In this document: piece by piece, positions 45,522-58,415 of the stretch
Layout of the letters: the number at the start of each line of letters is the position of its first letter
Position numbering within the stretch: the stretch's first letter is position 1
NCBI GenBank assembly: GCA_039881045.1
Contig: JAYWVB010000004.1
Location: 434,001 to 498,000, forward strand
Source: Chaetomium olivaceum
Taxonomy: Eukaryota; Ascomycota; Sordariomycetes; Sordariales; Chaetomiaceae
Direction: 5' to 3'
Length of the DNA: 64,000 bases
Program-made: the position numbers and the translations under genes
The notes under the pieces: generated by a model
The model's database searches: none
Seen by the model: the letters and a program-made list of their open reading frames with translations, nothing else
Told to the model about the DNA's origin: nothing

Positions 45522-48309
45522 GGCTGGCAAATGGACAGGTGAGCGTCGATTCGCTCAGAATCCTGTTGTCGTGCGCAGCCCGCAGTGAAAACGGGGAGCA
45601 ATTGTTGCCGAGAGTAGAAGTAGAAGGTAGGTGTGTGTTGGTGTCGGCCGTTGAATAGGATGGAAGGCACGTCAGTAATTAATACAGTGTGGATGCACCT
45701 GGTCCCAGGACTCAGGTCCTAGAAATTTTGAGGGGAACAGCACAGGCTTGACAACCAATTACATAATGCTGGAGGCCCCTGTTCCCGTTGCCCGTTCGCC
45801 TTGGCGGGATACGGGATTCTCGTTCTGCTGTGTCATGGATGAAAATGATTGTGTAAGTCGGCTACTCCGGTATGGAGATGGATGCTCAAGCCTTTCTTGT
45901 GGGAGATTGCTTTCCCAGTGCTTCTCTTTATGATTCCTTTATCTTGTTATTATTCCCCTCTGCCTCTCCTTTGCGCTTCTTATTCTCTCACCTTCCCCCC
46001 ATTACCATACATACCTTCGGATGGAAAGTAAGTTACGTGGATTTGGCGCCGGGCTGAAGTGGTTCGTTCCCCTTCGCCCCCACCGGGCACCGACCAAGCG
46101 ACCTCCCTCAAAAGTGTGGTCTGTTCCTGTTCCCCCATTCAGCTCTGCCCGATGCATGCAAATAATCCTCGAACATTCCCAGGCAATTGCAGATTTCTCT
46201 ACCCCCTGACTGGAAGAGCATGTTTCTTACGACCGCGTTGAGGCCGAACCGCTTCGTATCTCTTACCATTCTCGAGCCATTCCGACCTTCGATGTGAACG
46301 ACCAGTCGTATTCACTGGCGGTGGGTCGACAGCCACGAGGGTGCTCAGCCGCCAGGGCGCTGAATCTCAGGGGTCTGATAGGCCCTGGACAGTGCTGAAC
46401 AGGGCGGGGCGGGGTGAGGCTGTGCATGGAACCCAAATCGAGCGTCGCAGTCGAAGTAACGAGCCTCCAGGCACAGTGGAGACGAATGCGAAGATCGTTT
46501 CCATCTGTCTCAACCTCTGTTTCCCGGTGCTGCTGCTGTTTCCGGTCACAAGATCATAAACTGTTTGAGTTGTTGTCAGTTCCGGCAGGAGAAGCAGAAA
46601 AGAAGGGAGACCCATGATCCGGAACCTTTCTGAGCCGAAGCTCGTGTCACTGCCTTGTCGTCCATTCCCACCGACCACCTGCATGAGTTGCGACACTTCA
46701 GCGCCGACATCGTTGGCAAGTTTGATACTTTCCCATTCGCTTCTTTCGGCTGAAACCCGCCCAGTCCCGGGCGTGCGAAGAAAAATCGAGCCTCCGAAGC
46801 CTCGATGTTTCAAGCATTGATGGTTGGGACGAACGATGACGATGCCGCCCACGCGACCCACGTGGTTTTGGTGACATCGCGCTGTGTCTGGCGTTGGCTC
46901 CCCGTCGTCGGCTGCGAGAGCGTTTCAGGGGGGTCTGCGAAGACCACATGTGCATCAGGTTGTGTGCCAGCCTACGCGCATACTTGGAGAACTTTTCTGT
47001 CCTCTCACATCACATATCTGAAATTGATGATAAGGTAGAAGATGCTCCGAAGGGTCCAAACGACGGCATTGCTAGCTCTCTCAATGGACATCTCTCACTA
47101 CCTACACAACTGTCTTGCAGTCTTCAGATGACTCGAAACGGTTCAGATGATTTCCACATCATGTAAAGAACCGAGTACTATAGATGATGTCTTCGAGAGT
47201 TCAAGGCAACATACACTTTTCTGAAGGTGTCCTCCTACCTTCCCCATCTTCTTAGGCGGCCCTTCAGTGCAACGAGCTGAATGTGTTTGAGCATACACCC
47301 AGTGCCATCATCAGACCATAAGGGCGCAATTGTTCGCAAGTTACAACCAAGAGTAGACTGGGAAACCGCTTCATTATACCTCTTCTTTCTGTTCGATTGG
47401 GGTATCTATTTATTAGGAGTGAATGCTAATGTGTCTCTTAAAGCCCATCGTGAATATCACAAGTGCTTGGAAGAGTCGAGTGAGTCACTGGCACATCCGC
47501 TTGCGATGGAAGCTCGTGCAACATCCACCCAGTGGAGATTTCCCTGCAAGCGTCGGGTCTTGCCACTGTTCGTCCGGAATTCACTGTACGGTAACGATTG
47601 GAATGGAATTTGGTAACGCTGGTACACGCGAGGCTGTCGGATCACGTGCGGTAACTGGCCAATAGGCACGGCTGGATGGGGAAGGAAACGGTGCATGGGC
47701 TTGCTGCTAGGGACCACAAATCCATCAGAGGCACCTTGGAAGAGAACAAGTCGACGAAGCTCCGAGGCCAAACCACTATTTCGGCCGCATCTTGACCCCG
47801 CGCAACAAGTCCGGCCACATTTCCAGCGAAGCGACGGCCCCTTCGACTGGTGAACCGAACCACCCCCCACCACCGTGTTCTTGTTCGTGGGCCTAAGGAC
47901 CTTTGTGAGTTCGCTCCGACCCCTCTGTCAATTAGCCCGCAACCCGCCAACCCTGCCTTCCCGCCCGGCGCCGACGAACGACCCTTGATTCACCCAACAA
48001 TGTCACATCCCATTTCAAACCCGCGTTCCTTCCAGCCTTGCGATTCTACTTCTGGATTTTGCCTGGCACCTGGAATTCACCCAGCATTTGCGGCGCCTGC
48101 TCTCCAATCTCTGTCCACTCGTTTGCACTCCCCGCACCGACCTTGTTGACCTCGAAACCTTGACACAACCTGGCGACCTGACCGTGACGGCCGGCTTACA
48201 CTACTCTCGTCTAGTCCACACGGTTCCCTCAACTGCAGCGCCTTTCTGCGGCCCCGATTCATGCCCACTTCACTTTCCCTGTCCTACGAATCGCAGCGCA
48301 CGAACAAAG
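45522..48309. other. 2.8-kb divergent intergenic region, no gene seen
   Basis: Between RHO2 and NST1 starts. Many short frames, none with a motif, biased composition or a credible exon structure. Long regulatory leaders are the simplest view. Confidence 0.45.
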
Positions 48310-51300
48310 ATGAAAGGGAACCGCAACCCTCCACCACCGCCATCCGGCGCTGTACCGCTCTCTCCCAACTCGAAGAACACAGCGAAATACACAAACAAGG
48401 ACGGGTCCAAGTTCATCACTGTGCCAAAAATGAAACCCCCGTCGATTCCGCCCAGCCTTCCCCTACCCCATCCTCGCCCACTGCCAAACCTGCAGCACGA
48501 CCCGGCCCTGAGATTGAACCCGCTCAAACAGTGAACCGCAAGAAACAGAAGCGGCGTGCGAAGGCTGCGGCCAAGGCGGCTGCAGAACAAGCCCAAAACA
48601 GCCCAGCCACAAATGGTCTCCCGAGTCCACCCCGCACCAACGACCAACAATCTGCAGATGCCGACCCGGAGGACGATGAGGAAGAGCCGAGCGCAGGCCA
48701 TGACTCAGAGAATCAGCCGCTGTACCTGAATGGAAGCGCACATGGAGGTGCGCCTGGGAAGTCAAAGAAGCCCAAAAAGAAGAAGAAGAAGAATGCCACA
48801 GGGCCGGCTGGCGGGTTTCCGAACGACAACCAGTACACACAGGACGATCGCGATCATTCGCCTGCACCAATTCCTCCTCCACCTCCCCCACAGCAGGACC
48901 GCCCCGGCATGTCGAGGGAGAAGATATGGAACACGAACTCGCAAGAGGAGCGGGAGCGCATCAAAGAGTTTTGGCTGGGGCTTAGCGAAACGGAGCGCAA
49001 GTCTTTGGTCAAAGTCGAGAAAGACGCCGTTCTAAAGAAGATGAAGGAACAGCAAAAACATACATGCAGTTGCACTGTGTGTGGAAGGAAGCGGACCGCT
49101 ATCGAAGAGGAACTGGAAGGCCTCTACGACGCCTACTACGAGGAGTTGGAACAATATGCGAACCACCCTAACCAAGGCGAAGGTCCCCCAATGCTGCGTC
49201 CCCGTCGATCCTTTGGTTCAATGGGCGGGATGCGGCCCCGCGGCCTCCACTCCCGATTCTCCAACCATCAACCGTCTCGTGGGCGTATTGTAGACGAGTT
49301 GGGAGAGGACGGAGAGGAAGAGGAGGTCGAGGCCGAGGGCGAGCTCGAGGGCGAGGACGACGTGGAAGGGGATGAGGAGGGCGAGGAGGTCTACAGCGAG
49401 GAGGAGCTGGAAGACGACATGTACAGCGAAGAAGAGCAAGAGCCCTCGGAAGAACTGCACCGATCCGACTACGCCGCCGATTTCTTCAATTTTGGGAATA
49501 GCCTGACTGTGCAGGGTAGGGACAGACTCCCCATTCTTCCATCATTCTTACAGAATTATCCCTTCTCGGGGACTGGCAATAACGCTTATGGCTCATCTTC
49601 TCTAGGCGGCATCTTGACGGTGGCCGACGACCTGCTCAAGAATGACGGCAAGAAGTTCATCGAAATGATGGAACAACTTGCGGAGCGCCGCATGGCCCGC
49701 GAAGAGGATGCAAGGGGCAGTTTGAGCGGGGCTATGACCATGCGAATGGCGACCGTTATGCGCACAGCCATCCGCCACCACCCGACGAAGAAGAGTTTGA
49801 GGACGAGGAGGAAGAATACGAGGAGGATGATGAAGAAGAGTACGACAGCCAGGACGAAGAGGTATGCGGCTGTTGTCTTATTTTATCTCCTTAAAAAGGG
49901 AAGTCTCATCACTGACCCGGCAGGAACAGGACACCATGACGGAGGAACAACGCATGGAGGAAGGCAGGAGGATGTTTCAGATCTTCGCCGCTCGGATGTT
50001 CGAACAAAGGGTCCTTACGGCTTACCGAGAAAAAGTCGCCAAGGAACGCCAGGCGAAACTCTTGGAGGAAATTGAGGCCGAGAATCAACAGGACGCGCAG
50101 CGAAAAGCTAAGAAAGCCAAGGACGCACAGCGACGCAAAGACAGGGCCGCCAAAAAAAAGGAGGCCCAGGCCGAAGAGAAGGCTCGGAGAGAGGCCGAAA
50201 AGGCCGCCGAGGAGGAGGCACGCCGAGCCGAAGAAGCCCGTAAGGCGGAGGAGCAACGGGCCAAGGCTGAAGAGAAGCGCAAGAAGAAGGAGGCCCAGCG
50301 AAAGGCGGAGGAGGAGGAGCGACAACGGAAAGAAGCGGAGCGCCTACGCAAAATCCAAGAGCGCGAAGAAGTCGAGCGCAAGGCCCGAGAAGCCAGAGAA
50401 CGGGAAAAGAAGGCCCGCGAGGAGGCACGCTTGCGGGAGAAAGAAGCCCGCGAGCAAAAAGAACGCAAAGATCGAGAGAGGAGAGAGCAACAAGAGCGGG
50501 AGCGGCGGGAGAAGGAGGCAAAGGCAAAGGCAGAGCGGGAGGCAAGGGAGGCTAAGGAAGCCAAGGAGGCCAAGGAGGGGAAAGACACAAAGGAGAAGCG
50601 GAAAAAGGAGGAGAGGGCCGCGCATAAGGCCGCAGCCCTCGCCGCCGCGATTCCAGTACCTGTTACGCTTCCAAAACGGTCCGCTACCCAGCAACCTCCT
50701 GCGCCGCCTATAGCCGCGGTGCCTGTGCCGCCACAGCAGTCGACGTCTTACGCCTCCCCAAAAGTTCCCGTTGCCACGCCAGCACTCCCCAAGGCGCCGA
50801 CGCCTATGCGGGCGCGCCAGACATCACAACAAGATGGCTCAGCGGCTTCCTCGGGTGCTGCCTCTAACTCTGGCTCTATGGCCAGCCAGAACCCATCCCC
50901 TCACCCGATCACACCAGTACATGCTAGCCCCGGGTTGATGGCGCCTCCGAGCAAGTCCGGTATCATGGGTATCGGTCCACATGGCAGTGCCCAGACGCCG
51001 TCACACTCCGCGTCTCCAATGAGCTTTGCAGCCAAATTGCTCCCTCCGCAGCACAGCCCATTCGGCATTCCCCCGATGGGCAGCGCTATGTCCTATCCCC
51101 CTCCAGGCCTTCCCCAGATGCCGCCTGGTTTCGGCAATCCCCTTCATCGCGAGCCAATGTTCCCTCCCATGCCTGGGTTTAGGCCGCGCCAGGAATGATG
51201 CCGATGCCGCCTGGACTCGGCATGCCGGGCGGAAATCGAGGCTTTCCTCTGCATCCGCCTCCAGGGTTCCCCAGCGGTCCCATGGAGTCTCCAGCGCCGA

Positions 51301-52169
51301 GTATGGCCCAAGCGATGAGTCCGGGTTTACAAAGAGACAACCAGTCCCCTCATTCACGCCAAGGCTCGGGAAGCTTCGACCCAGGTGCATCGCAGCCGAT
51401 TAGCCGGCCCACGCCAATCGGCAGGCCAGCCAGCGTCGTCCAGGGCCAACGGCCTTCGAACTGGTCGCCGTCGGGCGGGCCACCGAAGCCAGAACCGGAA
51501 GCACATTTGGGAAGCCGCGCACTACTCGATGACCTAGACGATGGGCCACAAGATTTCCCAGGCCGTCTCTCCCGGGGTGGTTCAGCACCAGGCCCCCGGC
51601 CAGCCCCAGGATTTCCAATGCCACCATTCGGCATGGATCCTATGTTCTCTCATAACCCTTGGGCTCCTCCCGGTGCAGTACAGCCCAACCTTTTCGGGCC
51701 ACCTCCCGGGTTTAGCCCAATAGCCCATACCCCGATGAGCATGCCCTGGGGCCACCCAATGCCGTCAGCATCGACATTCGGGCCGCCGGGCGCCGTCGAG
51801 CGGCCTATTGAGCCACGGTCGGTGGCCGTGCGGAAAATGCTCCGCCGCGCGTGCGAAGAGCTTGCGAATGCCGAAAGCAGGAACAATGAGGGCAGCACCG
51901 AGGGTAATGACACCTACATCCCATTGGAGATGATCAAGGTGCAGGTCGAGAACCTCAACCACGGTTATGCTGTCGACGAGAAGGAGCTGCTCGATATCTG
52001 TGAGACTGAGGGCAACGACGTCAACGGTGGCGGCAGCTTCGACGTGGTCAACGATGGCCAAGGTGGCAGGTCAATCAGGTTCGTCTCGGGAAACGAGCGG
52101 ACGACGCCGCAGCCGGTCCAACTAGCAGTCGGTTACCACCCCGGGAGTCCAATCGGCGCAGGCCGTTAG
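48310..52169 (+). CDS. NST1: stress response protein NST1, three frameshifts
   Basis: Exons 48310-49861 and 49924-52169; 1,266 aa after three one-base repairs: A5 at 48426-48430, G4 at 49714-49717, CC at 51189-51190. The start MKGNRNPPPPPSGAVPL, KYTNKDGSKFITVPK and the TVNRKKQKRRAKAAAK basic patch fit NST1. A Cys-rich segment (EQQKHTCSCTVCGRKRTAIE), acidic runs, a huge Glu/Lys/Arg coiled coil (about residues 530-750) and a Pro/Gly/Met-rich C-terminus follow. In yeast NST1 negatively affects salt tolerance by an unclear route. A further open stretch of about 40 codons follows the stop at 52169; it may be part of the gene or chance. Confidence 0.88.
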
Positions 52170-52946
52170 GGGTGGTCGAGTCCACCAATCTCCCAAGAGC
52201 AGGAGATTGAAGAAGGTCTAGGAGAGATTTTGGACCGTATGCCTAGCGACAGCCGGGTAGGCACCATGGCCAGCCGTTTCAAGCCGCCGGATTAGCTAGT
52301 CCGGTGTTATGAAATATGAGGTCGGGCATCCTGGGGATAGGTCATCCGGGAAAGTCGGTACAACGAGCTCAAGGCGGGCGCCATGGCCATGGTATATTCT
52401 TCGCAATGTAGCTGCTAGGGATTTTCAGCGAAGGTGAAGTGTGTTGTACAGTAGTAGCGTTTGATCCAGCGAAGAGCGGTTCATTGAGCGCAGCGTTGCT
52501 GCCTCGGGATGATCAAAGCCAACCCGGTCCACAATGTGGTCATGACTGTGACTGTGACTGTAACTGTGACTGTGCCCGAGATTCACGAGCCAAACGGTCA
52601 CATGAAGAACTCGAGAAATGCGAAATGCAATGCGCCAGACCCAAACGATAAGCGAGATTATTGCCCTATAACCGACGCCGCTTGCCCCAGCAAACTATGG
52701 ATTACCAAATGAGTTTATCAACACACAAATTGTCCCAGGGCAGCTTGTAAGTTTATTTTTCCCCTGCCCCTCCTCTTCAACCCACCCCCCCGCCTTCCCC
52801 TCCCCCAACAACGCGAAGAGAAGCACGCCACGCCGCGCTCCAACCCAGAGATTGCAACACCGCCCGACCTCCGAGTCAACCCCCATGTCCTCAGCTCCGG
52901 TGCCCCAACCCCCAGGCTCACGCCTCAAGCACCACCCCTTTCCCGC
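52170..52946. other. convergent intergenic region with 6-bp repeat
   Basis: 3' sides of two genes. Holds about five TGTGAC/TGTAAC hexamers at about 52543-52575. Confidence 0.6.
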
Positions 52947-53995
52947 TTACCGCATGGCGTGCCCGTCATTGCTGGCATCGTTAAACGGGTTCCCAGCAGA
53001 GTACCCGCCCTGCTGCGGGAAGTGCTGCTGCTGCGGGCCGGGGGACGACGGGCCCGCGCCACCACCGCCCTGATACATGAGCGGCTGGCCCTCCACGGCG
53101 GGGCCCGACACGCCGCCCGTCACCGAGGTGCCGGCGCGCTTGGCGGCGACGGTGGCCTGGGTCTTGGCCTCCTTGGCGATGCGCGCGGCCTCGGCGGCGC
53201 GCTCGGTGCGCCGGTGCTCGCTGCGCTCGCGGCAGCACAGGAAGCAGATGGAGATGATGGCGACCACGATGGCGCCGGCGAAGATGGCCGCGATGATGAT
53301 GCCGTCGACGCCCAGCGCCGAGTGCTTGACCATGCACGACGGGTTGCCCTGCGCGTCCGACTGGCAGATGAGGCCGTCGCGGCACTTGGGCGTGGTCATG
53401 GCGGTGGGGAAGCAGGAGAGCTTCTTGCCGGACTCGGGTCCCGTGGTTTGGGTGGGGCAGGTCGTGATCTCGGTGGAGCTGTCGGTGAAGCAGGGGGAGG
53501 GCGACACGGGGTTGTTGTTGGCGGTGGTGGCGGCGTCTTGCCGGCCGACGATGGCGGCGAGGCCCGTGTGCCGCGGGAGGTTCATGGCTGCTGTCACGCC
53601 GGCCGCGATCGGGTCGCGGGGGCCGAGGGCGTCTTTAGCCCCGTCGGCTGCGTGGTGGTGGGAGTCGCCGTTGCCGTTCTCCGAGGCGAACTGGCGCCGA
53701 CCACGGCGGAGGTCCGAGTTGGGGTTGTCGCATTGCTCGAGCACCGGAGGGTTTCGATCTGGGACTCAGCGGACGTGCATCCTGCGTTGACGAAGCAGCT
53801 TTCGAGGCTTGCGGAAAGGTCTTCTGGTGTATGGGCGGCCGGCAGGTGGGAGAAGCAGTAGTTGAGCGAACCGTCGTGACCGCATGACGCGGCGACAGAG
53901 AGTTCTTGGCTGCGGGTGTGGAGGCACTCGAGGCGGCTGGCGGATGTGAGGGTGGCCGAAGCCAGGAAAAGCGAGGCAAGGATAGTGTCGCGCAT
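52947..53995 (-). CDS. secreted-start single-pass membrane protein, Cys-rich ectodomain
   Basis: 349 aa after one base is restored at CC 53744-53745. Signal peptide MRDTILASLFLASATLTSAS, then two Cys groups (CLHTR..CGHDG..YCFSH..SCFVN..GCTSA..QCDN and a second CFTDSS..CPTQT..CFPTA..KCRDGLICQ..CMVK), a transmembrane helix (DGIIIAAIFAGAIVVAIISI) and a cytosolic Gly/Gln/Pro-rich tail with a helical AAEAARIAKEAKTQATVAAK segment. Layout resembles fungal plasma-membrane sensors and anchored surface proteins. It is not a standard CFEM (six Cys in the first group, not eight). Function unknown. Confidence 0.75.
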
Positions 53996-56252
53996 TTTGG
54001 AGTCGTGTTCTCTGATCGTCGCCTCGGTTTGAAGCGTGACTGGTCTGTTCCGTTCGGGGCGTAACTATCTGCAAGGCAACCTGCCCAATTTGCCGATTTG
54101 TTGAATCAACCTGCTACGATGGCTGGCTGTCCCTTGTACTTCCGTCTCTCTCGGGGATGCTGTACTTCTCGAGCTGCAGTTTTCGGGTCGTCTCGTGGTA
54201 TGATCAGGCTCGTTTGCGGTTCGCGGCGCTCTGTGGGTTTTTTTTTCAAGGGCAGAGCCGGCATCCAGGTAAACTCAGTCCCGCAAAATCACAGTGCAAA
54301 GGGATCAGCAAGATCCAACGCGAACCGCGTCGATATGTGTCGTCTTCACAGGAATGCAAATGGAGAAGAACTGGGTGAGCGGCCCAACTTTAATTAGCAT
54401 GGCCTCCTTTTTTTCCCCGGGCATTGCCCAGCACTCAGCCCAGCCCCTGGGCCGGTAGGAGCGGGGACCACACACGAACAAGCACAAACGGGAAGTGGGC
54501 TGGGCACAATTGGTGTGAGGCTGCGCTTCTCGATGGAACCTCAACTGAGAAAGTCAGACTCCCAGGGTCCAAAGCAGCGGCCCACCAGAAACAGACGAAT
54601 CTCTTGGCAGGTTGGGGCTGATATCTCCACTGTCAGCAGTGGCAGCCAATCGAAGCGTGTTGATGCGACGGGCTGTGGCGGATCCTGTCTCCCAAGTGGG
54701 GACTTCATTGCGATGCAGAATTCAACGAGCCAGTGCCGGGTTGCGGCGTCGGCAACTGCCCCGTTAGCTTCGTTCGTTTTTGTCGGGTCGCAACGGTGTT
54801 CCATCCTTCCCAGAGCAAGAACTTGACATCCCAACATTCCTTCTCTTCTGCTGAGGAACAGGCAGATTGATTAAATGACGTCCTGTGCAACGGTTGAAGG
54901 ATTCAAGACCGACGAATGGCACCTCAAATATGGTGCAGCTGATGTCGGAAATCTTACACAATACTGACATTTGATACTCGACTAACACTCGAAATCGTCC
55001 AGCCAAATCGAGCCTAGCACGAATGTGGGAAATCCCCGTAGTTTTCGGCTCGCAAGGCAGCAGATGCGAGTCTCACCAAGCCTCTCGAAAAGGGACTAGG
55101 TGAGCCACAATCTCGATGGTGCAGAGAAGGGGGAAAATGGCAAACCCCAAAAGAGGGCCGATATTCCCAATATAACAGGAGGCTATCTCGGCAACTTAAA
55201 TCAACTTCTCCTCAACCAGGCCAAACCTTACCCATACATGATCTGATGGTTCACCGCTTGTTGAAACGTTGTCTTTGCCACTGTTTGGTCGGTCCGGCAC
55301 ACTGTGCGACCCGCGCAACCCACAGCAGCGACGTTCGCCCAAAGAACATGTGTTGGCTCGTTGGCAGTTTCACTTCTCAACTTGCAAATGGTTGGTTCTC
55401 GTTCGAAGCACACCCTTCAATATTCCCTCTGGTTCTGAGCCACGTGCAGTACGTGCTGCATGATCACCCCGCGGCGTTGGGAAGTTTGTGGCTTGCTGGC
55501 TCTCACTCTCCAGGAATAGCAAACAAGCTCCGCCGAATACTTGCAGGGGACAAATATCCCAGGCCGCAAGCCTGCATGCCACCAGCAAGCAAACAGTCCG
55601 AGACTCGGCCTGGACCATCTGCAGCACGGCTCCTGACAACCAAAGTCTGAGTATCTTGGTATTCTGGCTACTCACCCTGTCCACAACAGCAACCATGACA
55701 ACAACTGCGAAGCGCCTGAAACTCAAACAAGTTTGTGCCCTCAGGTTCTCCAGCATGCGAAACAATCTCAATAGAATTAATAGTGGTTTCAGATTGACTC
55801 CACACAAATTATGTCTTTCTAATGCAAAAATCATCCTCGCCAACAATGACAAACCGTATCCCGACAAGCGTCGTCCCAACTCCGGTCTCCCGCATAAGAC
55901 CCTGAAAACATTCCTAGATATCCCAACAAACAAATGGAATGGTAGGTGAAGAGGATTTACACATCCTGCAGGGCCTGAAACAACAACAAACGCCGGTTTA
56001 TTTCCTGGGAGGTCAAGTCAACCCTCGCCCGAATTATGATAACTGCCACCATCGCCCGCTGCCTCATCTCCCATCATCGCCTGCCGCCATCGTCTTCCGG
56101 CTTGTCGTCTGTCGTCTGTTTCTGTCGTCGTCTCCCCTTTTCGTCCTCTGTCGTCGCCCAGAAACACCTGCTTTTGCCGCTCGCCAGGTACCACCGGCAC
56201 TCAGCAAACGGCCTCATGGTGGGGGTGAGTGTCCTAGCCAGTAATCGGCGCT
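53996..56252. other. intergenic, no gene seen
   Basis: 2.26 kb. Short frames only, without recognisable domains. The plus frame at 55246 and the minus frame at 55370-55933 are low-confidence and were not called. Confidence 0.4.
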
Positions 56253-56771
56253 TTAATCAGGGACCGTTTGTTTGGTGCTCCCCTTCCTGAGGCCGGGCTT
56301 GGCGGGTGAGCTGGACATCCCTGGCCGCTTTGCTGGCGCCTTACTTTCCTCGGGCTTTGCATCAGTTCTGGGTGCTCTGATATCCTCCTGACTTTCTTCC
56401 TCTGCTCCGAGTTTGCGCTTTGTCTTGCGCTCGTTGCGAGCGCTTCTTTCTTCGCGGCGAGCAGCGTTCTCGCATTTTGTGCTAGACAGAGAAAGCAAGG
56501 GGTTAGTTGGGATACAAGGCTGTGGTGGGCCAGGGAGGATGATGGGGGCAAGGTTCAGTTACGTACCAGGAAGCAAGGCGGGGATAATAGGAGCCGTGAG
56601 CTTTGCAGTACACATAGTGCCCACGCTGAAAGCACCGGATCCCCCAGATGGATCTGCACTGGGGGCTAGTCAAGATGACATGTTAGTAGTGTTGCCCTGT
56701 TGTAAGACCGGTGACTTGGGAATGACTGACCAGTGGTGCTTGGTGACAGGATCGTGGTGTTTCCCAGGCAT
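56253..56771 (-). CDS. small Cys/His-rich protein, three exons
   Basis: Exons 56771-56731, 56658-56567 and about 56481-56253; 120 aa if one G is restored at the first donor. Reads MPGKHHDPVTKHHW, then CRSIWGIRCFQRGHYVYCKA with HGSYYPRLASC, TKCENAARREERSARNERKT and a basic Lys/Glu tail. Cys and His spacings (C-x7-C-x8-C-x2-H ... C-x2-C) suggest one or two zinc sites. No named family comes to mind, though conservation of the aromatic-Cys core is plausible. Without the restored base, exon 1 leads to a stop, so the model rests on that repair. Confidence 0.5.
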
Positions 56772-58014
56772 CGTACTAACAAGGCCGCAATCATCAAACA
56801 GCAATTTGTAGGAGACTAAACACCACTCAGTTCCTGACAGTGGTGGTGGTTAAACGAATCGAGGAGTGACCGCAACCTTGGGTGGAAGCGGGAGAGAAGC
56901 AAAACCGTGTCGTCAAGTTTCGCTCGGGTTTTATGAGCAATACAATCGAATGGCATTGTGGAAACAGCCACAATCTCCATGAATTAAATAACCTCCAGTG
57001 AATTCCGAGCCCTTCTGTATTCCATCTATTCGTCATGTTCTGGCTGCCAGTGTCCCTGAAACTGAACACTTGATACGTTGTTTGCATGGAGGGGTCAGTC
57101 GAACGAATTAGCGGCAGTTCTTTATGCACCATGCCGCGCAATCATGAATCTCTCTCCCTCTCTCCTATCACCAGCCAGGCATCCAACCGCTGATGACGCC
57201 TCCGTCCGCTCCATGACTTCTTCAGAAGCTAGGTTGATCTTCAGAGCCCAGGAACCTTCATGGTTTAGCCTCATTACCAGGTAGTGCTAATTGATATCTG
57301 ACAAAAGTCAACACATCGTGTCACATCGGAATACGTTGATGTGATGAATTCTTTTGACATTGAGGATAGTGAGCTGTTCACCAAATACAACGCGTGTTAC
57401 TATGTAACATGGTGGGAAAGTAGGTGATTGTGATGTGCACTGAAGGCAGAGAGCAGCTATTTACTACTGATTAAAGTGATCAAGGACTGTTGTTTGAATT
57501 TGACAACATTTCTAACAGGGTTGCTGTTCGGAAACATGCATGTGGAAGAGAGCTGTAATTAGTCATTTTACAAAATGCTAAATTTAAACGAGGTATCAGA
57601 TTGCATGATGAGTGTGATGGAATTCACGGGATGAAATGTATCCAAACTCAGATTGTGACAAGCAAGAGTAAAAGTCTAGTAAAGGTATCTATAGGGAGTT
57701 TAATACAATAATTTCCAACAATGAGCGCCTCTATCACTTCTCTATTATTACCCACCCACACAATTATTCGCAATATTAGAGGAGCACACAAATCCCCCAA
57801 CTATCACCAATTATACAAAGCCAATATTAGTTACCTTCTTTTGTTTAGTTCATAGTAACACCCATGATAAGCTCTTAGCTTAAGGAGAAAGAACAACACC
57901 TGCCTACAGCACTTGGGGGACATCCAGATGTTGAGGCGTGGAACATGCTGGTGGACCCAGCCAAGGCAAGCTAATAAAGTTTTACTTTGGTCCCCCAATC
58001 ATCAATTGATCAAT
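56772..58014. other. AT-rich intergenic island
   Basis: From about 57290 to 58014 the sequence is clearly AT-richer than the rest, with many short T/A runs and no supported frame longer than a few dozen codons. It ends at tRNA-Val. No terminal repeats seen, so the origin (old mobile DNA, RIP, or plain spacer) is open. Confidence 0.55.
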
Positions 58015-58088
58015 GGTTTCATGGTGTAGTTGGTTATCACGTCAGTCTAACACACTGAAGGTCTCCAGTTCGAGCCTGGATGAAATCA
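58015..58088 (+). tRNA. tRNA-Val(AAC)
   Basis: Cloverleaf fits: acceptor GGTTTCA/TGAAATC, D-arm GTG..CAC, anticodon stem TCAGT/ACTGA with loop CTAACAC (anticodon AAC), T-arm TCCAG/CTGGA with TTCGAGC. 74 nt, no intron, B box GGTTCGA-like. Discriminator A. Confidence 0.92.
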
Positions 58089-58415
58089 TAAGACTTTACT
58101 TTTGCACCCCTTACCTTTTGCTCTCGGTATAGCTATTACCTGCGAGGCGGTTATCTTAGTTTTGTGGTTGTTGAAATCGAATACCCCGGTGAAGCACCCA
58201 TCTCCCTACATAGGAGTCGGCGAGTTCCGACCGGGCAAAACTGGAACCTTGGCTTTGCATGTCGCAAACCAGCAATTAGAGACGGCATCGGTGTGTGGCT
58301 CAGCCGACCTGCTACGTCATTAGCGCCTGCCCAGAAAACACCACCTGCTACAAGTAAGGCACCTATTTATTCCCAACCCCGCGACCGAAAGCCCGGAAAC
58401 AGTCTTCTTAGCAAT

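Noticed and set aside
52170..52296. Extension of NST1 beyond the TAG at 52169
   Set aside because: An open stretch follows in the same frame, but there is no evidence for readthrough and the extension has no known family signature.
55370..55933. 187-codon minus frame as a gene
   Set aside because: No recognisable domain or splice context; sits in a long gene-poor stretch.
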